From Gordonibacter pamelaeae (GTDB lineage Bacteria; Actinomycetota; Coriobacteriia; Coriobacteriales; Eggerthellaceae), in the NCBI RefSeq assembly GCF_042665095.1, contig NZ_JBHTBV010000013.1: a stretch of 64,000 bases of DNA. One strand, 5' to 3'. How positions within the stretch are numbered: the first letter of the stretch is position 1; each line of letters begins with the position of its first letter. Below the pieces are notes generated by a model that was not told the origin of the DNA, searched no databases, and saw nothing but the letters and a program-made list of their open reading frames with translations. Positions 52,728 through 59,955 of this stretch are shown here, in pieces. A program made the position numbers and the translations under genes.

Positions 52728-52828
52728 GTTCCGGCGGCCTGACGGCCGCCGGAACGTGCTGATCCCGCGAATTTCGGACACCAGAGCCCTTCTCGCTACT
52801 GCGCCAACCTGTGCGGTTCGGCTCGCGC
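52728..52828 (+). repeat. Intergenic hairpin element (copy B)
   Basis: Hairpin GTTCCGGCGGCC / GGCCGCCGGAAC with loop TGAC, then about 60 bases ending in GCGCCAACCTG (52803-52813), the same layout as copy A at 41248. Before insertion of the IS remnant this would have followed the membrane-protein stop codon immediately. Confidence 0.45.
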
Positions 52829-53686
52829 CTACTCGGCGTCCTTCGCCTTCGCGCAGATCTCAACCTGCTCGATGACCGGGTCGAGCGCGCCGGCCACGTC
52901 GTACTCCTCCACCTTGCCCTCGTCGCACAGGCGCGCGAACGACGGGTCGATGGGCAGCGTGGCGAACGAGGGGATCTCGTAGCGCTTGGCCACGGCCTCG
53001 CCCTGGGGCTCGCCGAAGATGTGGTGGTTCTTGCCGCACTCGTCGCACTTGAAGTAGGCCATGTTCTCCACGAGGCCCACCACGGGCACCTTCAGGTCGT
53101 GCGCCAGGTTCACGGCCTTGCCCACGATCATGGCCACGAGCTCCTGCGGCGCCGACACGGTCACGATGCCGTCGACCGGCAGCGACTGGAACACGGTCAG
53201 GAACACGTCGGAGGTTCCCGGAGGCATGTCGACGAACAGGTAGTCGATGTCGCCCCAGCTCACCTCGCCCCAGAACTGCTTGATGATGCCGGACACCACC
53301 GGGCCGCGCCAAGCCACCGGGATATCGTCCTTCGGCAGCATCAAGTTCACCGACACCACCTTGATGCCGCTGGCCGTCTGGGCCGGCACGATGCCGTCGG
53401 CGTCGGCCGTGAGCGGGTTCGTGATACCGAACGTCTTGGGAATGGACGGGCCGGTCACGTCGGCGTCAAGGATGCCCACGCTGAAGCCCTTTTTCTGCAT
53501 CTGGCTGGCCAAGAGGCTGGTCACGAGCGACTTGCCCACTCCGCCCTTGCCGGAGACCACGCCGATGACGTGCTTGATGTTCGTGCGGGCGTTCGTCGGG
53601 AACGTGGACGGGCCCGCGTCCTCGCGGTCGCCGCAGCCGGCAACGCCGCAGCTGCCGCATTCGTGGGTGCATTCTTCTTCTGCCAT
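52829..53686 (-). CDS. Mrp/NBP35-family ATP-binding iron-sulfur carrier protein
   Basis: A 285-residue P-loop ATPase of the Mrp/NBP35 family, scaffolds or carriers for iron-sulfur clusters. The N-terminus has a Cys cluster (Cys6, Cys10, Cys13, Cys18) as in NBP35. The deviant Walker A is SGKGGVGKS (about 45-53), followed by DADVTGPSIPK and DMPPGTSDV. The bridging CxxC is in KCDECGKNHH. The ATG has AAAGAAGGAG upstream. A TTGACG/TGC-TATCAT promoter lies 65-90 bases upstream. Likely supports the many iron-sulfur enzymes of an anaerobe. Confidence 0.9.
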   Translation of the reverse strand: MAEEECTHECGSCGVAGCGDREDAGPSTFPTNARTNIKHVIGVVSGKGGVGKSLVTSLLASQMQKKGFSVGILDADVTGPSIPKTFGITNPLTADADGIVPAQTASGIKVVSVNLMLPKDDIPVAWRGPVVSGIIKQFWGEVSWGDIDYLFVDMPPGTSDVFLTVFQSLPVDGIVTVSAPQELVAMIVGKAVNLAHDLKVPVVGLVENMAYFKCDECGKNHHIFGEPQGEAVAKRYEIPSFATLPIDPSFARLCDEGKVEEYDVAGALDPVIEQVEICAKAKDAE

Positions 53687-53749
53687 GGCTCCTTCTTTCC
53701 TCGAGAGGCCGCCTCGGTCTCGGCGGCCCGTCGTCTCGTCTCTTTCGGC

Positions 53750-53776
53750 ATGATAGCATATATAAGGTTGCGTCAA
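53750..53776 (-). promoter_or_regulatory. Promoter of the Mrp gene
   Basis: On the minus strand, -35 TTGACG and extended -10 TGC-TATCAT, spacer 15 bases; the short spacer is offset by the TG extension. Confidence 0.55.
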
Positions 53777-53826
53777 GAAAGATTGCCAGTAGCTATTACT
53801 AGAGGTAGTCCTATAATGGACGGGAA

Positions 53827-53912
53827 TGGAAGGGCGCCCGCAGCGCCCGGCGGCGGAGGCGCCCTGCGGGGGCGCCCGGAAACGAGAGCGGCGCCCTGCG
53901 GGGCGCCCCGAG
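53827..53912 (+). repeat. Two tandem GC hairpins upstream of the deaminase gene
   Basis: GCGCCCTGCGGGGGCGCC and GGCGCCCTGCGGGGCGCC are near-identical short hairpins about 30 bases apart (around 53859 and 53891), part of a tandem duplication in the 5' leader of the amidohydrolase gene, after a TATAAT box at 53811-53816. The role is unknown; they could stabilise the mRNA. Confidence 0.45.
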
Positions 53913-53926
53913 AGCGAGGAGAGCGC

Positions 53927-55228
53927 ATGCTGTTCGCAGACATCGACATCTTGGACGAGAACCTGGACCTGCAGACCCACCGTTGGGTGGGCGTGAGGGA
54001 CGGGCACATCGCCTACCTGGGCAAGCAGGCGCCCGCCGGCGCCGAGGCCGAGGCATACGGCGAGGTGTACGACGGTCGCGGCAAGCTGCTCGTGCCGGCG
54101 TTCTACAACGCCCATGCCCATGCGCCCATGACGCTTCTGCGCGGTTACGCCGAGAACCTTCCCCTGCAGGCCTGGCTCAACGACATGGTGTGGCCGTTCG
54201 AGGCGAAGATGACGCCCGAGGACAACTACTGGGCCACGCTTCTGGCCTGCGCCGAGATGGCTCGCTACGGCGTGGTGAGCTTCTCCGACATGTACTACGC
54301 CACCGACGAGCGCGTGCGCGCCGTGGTGGAGAGCGGCCTGAAGGCAAATATCTGCGAGAGCGAGCTGTACTTCGAGCCCAAGCCGTTCGCAGACTACGCC
54401 AGCTGCGCGGCGGTCGAGGAATACGTGCGGAAGTACCACGGCGCCGCTGACGGGCGCATCCTCATCGACTACAACATCCACGCCGAGTACACGTCGAACC
54501 CGCAGACGTGCAAGGATATCGCCGCCGTGGTGAAGGAGAAGGGCCTGCGCATGCACCTGCACGCCTCGGAGACGAAGAGCGAGCACGAGGAGTGCAAGCA
54601 GCGCCACGACGGCCTGACGCCCCTCCAGTACTTCGCGAGCATCGGCGTGCTGGACGTGCCCACCACGGCCGCCCACTGCACGTGGTGCGAGCCGGCCGAC
54701 TTCGACCTCATGGTGGAGAAGGGCGTGTTCGCAGCCGCCAACCCCGCCTCGAACATGAAGCTGGGCAGCGGCTACGCGCCCATCCCCGCCATGCTGGAGG
54801 CCGGCGTGAACGTGTGCCTGGGCACCGACGGCATGGCCTCGAACAACAACCACGACATGATGCAGGACCTGTACCTGCTGGCGCTGCTGTACAAAGGCTC
54901 CACGGGCGACCCGTCGGTGGTCACGCCGAAGCAGGCCCTCGCCGCCGCTACGCGCATGGGCGCGCTCTCGCAGGGCCGCGAGGACTGCGGGCTGGTGCGC
55001 GCGGGCATGAAGGCCGACCTCGCCGTGCTCGACGTGACGGGTCCCTCCTGGGCGCCGCGCACGAACCCGCTGGTGAACATGGTGTACGCCGGCCATGGCT
55101 CCGACGTCGTGCTCACCATGAGCGACGGCGCGGTGGTCTACCGCGACGGCGCCTACCCCGGTATCGACGTGGAGCGCGCGAAGGCCGAGGTGGAGACCCG
55201 CACGAAGCGCATCATCTCCGAGGTGTAG
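53927..55228 (+). CDS. Amidohydrolase, MtaD-type (5-methylthioadenosine/S-adenosylhomocysteine deaminase)
   Basis: 433 residues of the amidohydrolase superfamily. Metal ligands: NAHAHAP (His63, His65), a His in MHLHASET, TAAHCTW and the Asp of LGTDGMAS. The MtaD motifs ENLPLQAWL and WPFEAKMTP fit the MTA/SAH deaminase group, which converts these by-products of methylation to inosyl compounds. Related proteins act on other adenosine derivatives or guanine-like bases, so the substrate is tentative. GCGAGGAG precedes the ATG. It is a single-gene unit ending in a strong hairpin. Confidence 0.85.
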   Translation: MLFADIDILDENLDLQTHRWVGVRDGHIAYLGKQAPAGAEAEAYGEVYDGRGKLLVPAFYNAHAHAPMTLLRGYAENLPLQAWLNDMVWPFEAKMTPEDNYWATLLACAEMARYGVVSFSDMYYATDERVRAVVESGLKANICESELYFEPKPFADYASCAAVEEYVRKYHGAADGRILIDYNIHAEYTSNPQTCKDIAAVVKEKGLRMHLHASETKSEHEECKQRHDGLTPLQYFASIGVLDVPTTAAHCTWCEPADFDLMVEKGVFAAANPASNMKLGSGYAPIPAMLEAGVNVCLGTDGMASNNNHDMMQDLYLLALLYKGSTGDPSVVTPKQALAAATRMGALSQGREDCGLVRAGMKADLAVLDVTGPSWAPRTNPLVNMVYAGHGSDVVLTMSDGAVVYRDGAYPGIDVERAKAEVETRTKRIISEV

Positions 55229-55283
55229 CCCCTGCCGCCAAAGCCCGCCCGACACCCCCCCGACGCCGCGTGCCGCACGCAAC

Positions 55284-55332
55284 CGCGCCCCGCGCCAGCC
55301 TGTACGCAAAGTACCGCTAGGCGCGGGGCGCG
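55284..55332 (+). terminator. Terminator after the deaminase gene
   Basis: A 13-bp stem CGCGCCCCGCGCC / GGCGCGGGGCGCG with a 23-base loop that itself contains GTAC-GCAAA-GTAC, followed by TGTTGGTTT. Confidence 0.6.
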
Positions 55333-55381
55333 TGTTGGTTTATTCTGGTATGGCTATCATTATGAAGAGGGAAGGGGAAGC

Positions 55382-56224
55382 ATGCTGCGAATTTCCGATG
55401 CGCGCATCGACGGCTTCATCGCCGAGGACGTGCCCTACGTCGACCTGACGTGCGCGGTGCTGGGGATAGGCGACGAGCCCGGCGAGATGGACTACTTCAC
55501 GCGGGAGGACTGCGTGCTGGCCGGGACCGAGGTGGTGCGGCGCATCATGGGCAAGCTGGGCTGCGAGGTGGAATCGGCCGAGCCGAGCGGCACGCGCGTG
55601 GCGGCCGGCGGCACCTTCATGACCGTGCGCGGCACGTCGGCCGGCCTGCATGCGGCGTGGAAGGTATGCCTGAACGTGTTCGACCACTGCTCGGCCGTGG
55701 CCACGAAGACGCGCTCCATGGTGGACGCGGCGCATGGCGCGAACCCGCGCTGCGAGGTGCTCACCACGCGCAAGAGCCAGCCGGGCGCGAAGGACCTGCT
55801 CACCGGTGCCGTCATGGCGGGCGGGGCGTTTCCGCACCGGCTGGGGCTCTCCGAGACGGTGCTCGTGTTCGACCACCACCTCACGTTCTTCGGCGGCTTC
55901 GACGCGTTCGTGGAGCAGCTGCCGGCTGTGAAGGCGCGCTGCATCGAGAAGAAGCTGTTCGTGGAGGCCGACGCCGAACGTGCCCGCGTGCTCGCGGCCG
56001 CCGGCGTGGACGGCATCCAGTTCGACAAGATCCCGCCCGAGGAGCTGGCGCCCCTCGTGGCCGAGCTGCGCGCCATCGACCCGCACGTCACGCTTGTCGC
56101 GGCCGGCGGCATCAACCCGGGCAACGCCGCCGCCTACGCCGCCACCGGCGTGGACGGCCTGGCCACCACGGCCCCCTTCGCCGCCAAGCCGCTGGATATG
56201 AGCGTGCGCATGCGCCGGTTGTGA
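55382..56224 (+). CDS. modD: ModD protein (NadC-like, molybdenum-associated)
   Basis: A 280-residue homologue of quinolinate phosphoribosyltransferase: KTRSMVDAAHGANPRCEVLTTRK and HRLGLSETVLVF match, with the C-terminal AAGGINPGNAAAYAATGVD strand as in NadC. The ModD group is found next to molybdate-transport genes; its enzymatic role is not established. Here modABC follow after a short gap with the CopZ-like gene between. GAGGGAAGGGG lies directly before the ATG. NadC itself is the alternative, but the mod context and the ModD-like start make ModD the better call. Confidence 0.82.
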   Translation: MLRISDARIDGFIAEDVPYVDLTCAVLGIGDEPGEMDYFTREDCVLAGTEVVRRIMGKLGCEVESAEPSGTRVAAGGTFMTVRGTSAGLHAAWKVCLNVFDHCSAVATKTRSMVDAAHGANPRCEVLTTRKSQPGAKDLLTGAVMAGGAFPHRLGLSETVLVFDHHLTFFGGFDAFVEQLPAVKARCIEKKLFVEADAERARVLAAAGVDGIQFDKIPPEELAPLVAELRAIDPHVTLVAAGGINPGNAAAYAATGVDGLATTAPFAAKPLDMSVRMRRL

Positions 56225-56280
56225 GAGGGCGGGGCTGCGGCGGCCGGGAGGCGGCCGCGGACGGGGCCGCCTGCCGCCCG

Positions 56281-56296
56281 TGTTTCACGTGAAACA
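56281..56296. promoter_or_regulatory. Perfect parS site
   Basis: TGTTTCACGTGAAACA, an exact match to the chromosomal parS consensus for ParB/Spo0J, in the gap between modD and the CopZ-like gene. Unlike the site at 26573 there is no long flanking palindrome. Confidence 0.85.
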
Positions 56297-56401
56297 TTTG
56301 TACGATAAGTGGGACCGAAAACGAGACGCATCGTCCATCGGCGAAAAAAGAATCGCCGGGCGCGAAGGCCGCCCGGATGCGACAAGGGAAGGAACAAGAT
56401 C

Positions 56402-56611
56402 ATGATCAAGGAAACGTTGAAGGTGACGGGCATGCACTGCCCGAAATGCACGGCCCGCGTGGAGAAGACCGTGGGGGCGATCGACGGCGTGGAGTCCGTT
56501 GCAGCCGATTTCGAGGCCGACAAGGTGGAGCTCGCGTACGACGGCCAGCCTTCCACGCTCGCCGCCGTGAAGGCCGCCATCGCCGCCGAGGACTTCGTCG
56601 TAGAGGACTGA
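56402..56611 (+). CDS. Heavy-metal-associated (CopZ-like) domain protein
   Basis: 69 residues forming one HMA domain: beta-alpha-beta-beta-alpha-beta with the metal-binding loop MHCPKC (Cys13, Cys16) and the usual ending EDFVVED. CopZ-type proteins carry Cu(I) to a P-type ATPase or repressor; no such partner is in this window, and a different metal is possible. GGAAGGA precedes the ATG by about 9 bases. It is separate from the mod operon by an AT-rich promoter region. Confidence 0.85.
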   Translation: MIKETLKVTGMHCPKCTARVEKTVGAIDGVESVAADFEADKVELAYDGQPSTLAAVKAAIAAEDFVVED

Positions 56612-56800
56612 CGCCGGCCCTCCTCGCGTTCAAGATGCCGGCGGCGCGTTCCCGTCGCCGGTTCGCTCCCCGTACTACCTATCCTCAATTCAATATATTA
56701 ACCTTGAACATATATACTTCCGATTAGAAATATTATAAGATTAGAATAATTCGGCCCTGGGCCGTTGGGGAAAAGAAAAGGGTAATCGAGGAGGGGCATC
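56612..56800 (+). promoter_or_regulatory. AT-rich promoter region of modABC
   Basis: 56680-56750 is markedly AT-rich (TATATTAACC, TTGAACATATATAC, TATTATAAG) against a GC-rich background. It contains several -10-like boxes (TATACT 56713-56718, TATTAT 56731-56736) but no certain -35 pair. A short CGGCC/GGCCG hairpin follows near 56753. A ModE-type dyad was not recognised. Confidence 0.45.
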
Positions 56801-57637
56801 ATGAATGCATTATCGAAAGGTCATCGCCGGGGGATTGCGAGGGTTCTCGCGTTAGCCGCCTGCCTGTGCGCCATGCTGGCAGCCGGCATGCTCGCCGGGT
56901 GCTCGTCGCCCGCGCAAGGCGAGTCGGAGGGCCAGCCGGAGCCGGCGGCCGAGAAGGCGCTCGAGGGCAAGACGCTCGACATCTACTGCGGGGCCGGCAT
57001 GACCGACCCGTTCCAGGAGATCGCCGACGCGTTCCAGGCCGAGACGGGCTGCACCGTGAACGTGACGTTCGCCAACGCGGCGCAGATCCAGACGCAGATC
57101 ACCACCACCGAGCAGGGCGACTTCTTCATCGCCGGCTCGGCCGACGAGCTCAAGCCCGTCGAGGCGTTTGTGGAAACCAGCACCGACCTGGTGAAGCACA
57201 TCCCGGTGCTGGCCGTGCCCGCCGGCAATCCGCAGAACGTCGCCGGCCTGGCCGATTTGTCCGGGGCCTCGCGCGTGCTGGTGGGCGACCCCGAGTCCAC
57301 CCCCATCGGCAAGATAGCCAAGAACGCGCTGACGAAGGCGGGCCTGTGGGACTCGCTCATGGCAGCGAACGTCCTCACCACCACGACCACCGCACCGCAG
57401 ATCGCCACCGCCTTGGCCAACGGCGAGGGCGACGCAGGCATCGTGTGGAAGGAGAACGTGAAGGGCGACGGCGTCAAGATCGTGGACACCCCCGATTTGG
57501 ACGCGTTCGTGAAGACCGTTCCCTCCGCGCAGCTGACCTGCGCCAAGGATGCCGAGGCCACCAAGGCATTCAGCGAGTTCCTCCAGACCGACGCGGCGTG
57601 GGACATCTGGGCCGCCTACGGCTACGAGCGAGTGTAG
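56801..57637 (+). CDS. modA: Molybdate ABC transporter substrate-binding lipoprotein
   Basis: A 278-residue lipoprotein (lipobox MLAGC, Cys34) with a periplasmic-binding fold. LDIYCGAGMTDPFQEIADAF at the N-terminus of the mature protein, FANAAQIQTQI, DFFIAGSADEL and AGNPQNV fit the ModA/WtpA molybdate or tungstate binders. Tungstate cannot be excluded. GAGGAGGGG precedes the ATG. It leads modA-modB-modC; modB starts four bases after its stop. Confidence 0.9.
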   Translation: MNALSKGHRRGIARVLALAACLCAMLAAGMLAGCSSPAQGESEGQPEPAAEKALEGKTLDIYCGAGMTDPFQEIADAFQAETGCTVNVTFANAAQIQTQITTTEQGDFFIAGSADELKPVEAFVETSTDLVKHIPVLAVPAGNPQNVAGLADLSGASRVLVGDPESTPIGKIAKNALTKAGLWDSLMAANVLTTTTTAPQIATALANGEGDAGIVWKENVKGDGVKIVDTPDLDAFVKTVPSAQLTCAKDAEATKAFSEFLQTDAAWDIWAAYGYERV

Positions 57638-57641
57638 CACC

Positions 57642-58553
57642 ATGGAGGCACGCGAGGCCGCCATGCCGGGAACTCGGCCCGGCGCGGCGGCCCGCGAGCG
57701 GCGGCACCGCGGCCGGAAACACGACGTGTTCTCGGGCGTTTCCATGGCCGTGGCCACGGTGGTGCTGCTGTTCGTGGGCAGCGCCATCGTGGCCATCGTG
57801 GCCGGCGGCATCGCCCATTTCGGCGAGGCCGTCACCTCGGCCGAGGTGCTGTTCTCGCTTAGGATGAGCGTGGTCACGTCCAGTATCTCCACCGTGCTCT
57901 GCCTGGTGCTGGCGCTGCCGACCGCCTACGCGCTGTCGCGCACGAACATGCCGTTCAAACGCGTGGCCGAGGTGCTCATGGAGCTCACGCTGTCGCTGCC
58001 CTACATCCTGCTGGGCTTCGCGCTGCTGCTGATCTTCTCGTCGCCGTTCGGCAAGGCCCTCAAAGAGGCCGGGCTCGCGGTGGTGTTCGAACCGGCCGGT
58101 ATCGTGTTCGCCCAGCTCATCGTGAACCTTCCGTTCGCCATCCGCATGGTGCGCACGGCGTTCGCCGACGTGAGCCCGCGCATGGAGTTCGTGGCGAAGA
58201 CGCTGGGCGCCACGCCCGGCGACGTGTTCCGCACCATCATTCTGCCGCAGTGCCGCAACGCGCTCATCAGCACGTTCGTCCTCACCTGGGCGCGCGGCAT
58301 GGGCGAGTTCGGCGCCACGCTCATGCTGGTGGGCGTGACGCGCATGAAGACCGAGACGCTGCCCGGGAGCATCTACCTGAGCATCTCCACCGGCAACAAC
58401 GAGACGGCCATGGCCACGGCCATGATCATGCTCCTGCTGTCGGCGGCGACGCTCGTGGTGGCGAACCTGCTGAACCGGCCGGTGGGGGCGACCCGTGTCG
58501 GGCCTGGCCGCAAGGCGGCGAAGAGGGGAGCCTGGCATGGCCGGAAGCATTGA
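57642..58553 (+). CDS. modB: Molybdate ABC transporter permease
   Basis: 303 residues with a basic cytosolic leader of about 35 and five to six helices. The permease EAA loop is recognisable as EFVAKTLGATPGDVFRTIILPQ, which couples to ModC. GMGEFGATLMLVG is a conserved ModB stretch. It starts four bases after modA; its 3' end overlaps modC by 17 bases. Together with ModA and ModC it imports molybdate for molybdopterin enzymes. Confidence 0.9.
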   Translation: MEAREAAMPGTRPGAAARERRHRGRKHDVFSGVSMAVATVVLLFVGSAIVAIVAGGIAHFGEAVTSAEVLFSLRMSVVTSSISTVLCLVLALPTAYALSRTNMPFKRVAEVLMELTLSLPYILLGFALLLIFSSPFGKALKEAGLAVVFEPAGIVFAQLIVNLPFAIRMVRTAFADVSPRMEFVAKTLGATPGDVFRTIILPQCRNALISTFVLTWARGMGEFGATLMLVGVTRMKTETLPGSIYLSISTGNNETAMATAMIMLLLSAATLVVANLLNRPVGATRVGPGRKAAKRGAWHGRKH

Positions 58554-59304
58554 GGTGCGTGACCTGCGCGTGGAGCGGGGGTCGTTCGTGCTCGAAGTGC
58601 CCCGCTTGTCCGTCAGGCCGCGCGAGGTGTTCGCCATCTTGGGGTCCACCGGGTCGGGCAAGACCGTCCTCATGGAGTCGATAGCAGGCGCGTTCCTCCT
58701 TGACGGAGGGTGCATCCTGCTGGACGGCAAGGACGTGGAGTCGCTGCCCGTCCAGCAGCGCCACCTGGGCATCCTGTACCAGGACTACGCGCTGTTCCCG
58801 CATATGACCGTGCGGGAGAACATCGCCTACGGCCTGCGGATGAACGGCTGCCCGCCGCGCGAGCGCGACGAGCGCGTGCAGGCCATGCTCTCGTTGTTCG
58901 ATATCGGGCATCTGGCCGAACGGTACCCCGGCATCATCAGCGGCGGCGAGTCGCAGCGCACGGCGCTGGCCCGCGCCTTGGTGCTGGAGCCGGAGATACT
59001 GCTGCTCGACGAGCCGTTCTCGGCGTTGGACCCGGCCACGAAGGAGCGCCTGTACGCCACGCTGCGCGCTGTGCATGCGCGGTTCGACTGCACCATCGTG
59101 TTCGTCACCCACGACTTCAACGAGGCCCGCACGCTAGCCGACCGCGTGGGCGTGGTGCTGGACGGCCGCCTGCGCGCGGTGCGGGAAGCCCGCGCCCTGT
59201 TCGAGCCGGAAGGCCTCGAGCCCGAGGTGCAGGCGTTCCTGGGCCTGCGCTATCCGGGTTTCGCTACTTCCCCCTCATCTTCTTCACGCCGCCCGCTGCG
59301 ATGA
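58537..59304 (+). CDS. modC: Molybdate ABC transporter ATPase
   Basis: 255 residues. Walker A GSTGSGKT (about 36-43), Q-loop YQDYALFPHMTV, signature ISGGESQR, Walker B ILLLDEPFSALD and switch His in VFVTHDF are intact. It lacks the C-terminal molybdate-binding (MOP/TOBE) domain of E. coli ModC, so it is shorter (about 350 there). GAGGGG precedes the ATG. Its 3' end overlaps the convergent PGPGW gene by 41 bases. Confidence 0.9.
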   Translation: MAGSIEVRDLRVERGSFVLEVPRLSVRPREVFAILGSTGSGKTVLMESIAGAFLLDGGCILLDGKDVESLPVQQRHLGILYQDYALFPHMTVRENIAYGLRMNGCPPRERDERVQAMLSLFDIGHLAERYPGIISGGESQRTALARALVLEPEILLLDEPFSALDPATKERLYATLRAVHARFDCTIVFVTHDFNEARTLADRVGVVLDGRLRAVREARALFEPEGLEPEVQAFLGLRYPGFATSPSSSSRRPLR

Positions 59305-59596
59305 CGGCGCCGCCGCCGATGGCCAGCAGGCCGGGGCCGGGCAGGATGAGCATGGGCACGCCCACGAGCATGAGGGCGCCGCCGACGGCGGTCTGCACGG
59401 CGCCGCCGATGCGGCTCGGCTTCCTCTTCGCGCCGGTGCCGCCGTCGATGATGGTGGCGTTGACGGCGGCCTGCGCCGCACCCTTTCCGTACGACGGTGC
59501 GCGGAACGCATCGCCTTCCGACGGGCGCGCGCCTCGCGCGGCATCGCTCGTGCTGGCAACGGGATCGACGTCGATGATGGGGCTGTGGTCGCTCAT
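59264..59596 (-). CDS. Small membrane protein with a PGPGW-like hairpin
   Basis: 110 residues: a polar N-terminal half (DHSPIIDVDPVAS...) and a C-terminal membrane hairpin, VGGALMLVGVPMLILPGPGLLAIGGGAVIAAGG, matching the PGPGW family (PF09656 type) with Leu replacing Trp. The function of the family is unknown. CGAGGAG precedes the ATG at 59596. The last 41 bases are convergent with, and inside, the modC 3' end. Confidence 0.7.
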   Translation of the reverse strand: MSDHSPIIDVDPVASTSDAARGARPSEGDAFRAPSYGKGAAQAAVNATIIDGGTGAKRKPSRIGGAVQTAVGGALMLVGVPMLILPGPGLLAIGGGAVIAAGGVKKMRGK

Positions 59597-59955
59597 GGTC
59601 TCCTCGCTTAGGTGGGGTGCGGCTTCGCGCCGCTCTCGGTCCCGATTATACGGGCTGCGGCTCGCCTGCGCCCTGGGGCGGGGGGCGGGCGACGGGTTCG
59701 TCACCGTTCGGTAACGTGTTGTCCGCGGCTTCTCCAAAGGAGACCCACCCGCGCTTCGTCTGCAGGCGAGTCCCGCGCTTCGCCCGAGCGGTCGAATTCC
59801 GGCGTTGTGGGTGTGGGAGGCGGCCATTTGCGATACACTATAGGTCAAGGTTTCATGTTCGCGTTTGAAGTTCGTAGGTTAGGCTCGACTGTGGTTCGCG
59901 CCTTGACGAAGACGGCAACGGCGTGGGCCACTCAACAGGAAAGTTGGTGGTCAAC
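59597..59955. other. Divergent promoter region between the PGPGW and EF-G-like genes
   Basis: No gene is supported. A GC-rich stretch is followed near 59830 by TGCGATACACTATAGG, which holds -10-like TACACT. No repeats or riboswitch motifs were recognised. Confidence 0.4.

Noticed and set aside
56612..56800. Moco riboswitch before modA
   Set aside because: The short CGGCC/GGCCG hairpin lacks the conserved motifs and multi-stem architecture of the Moco RNA.
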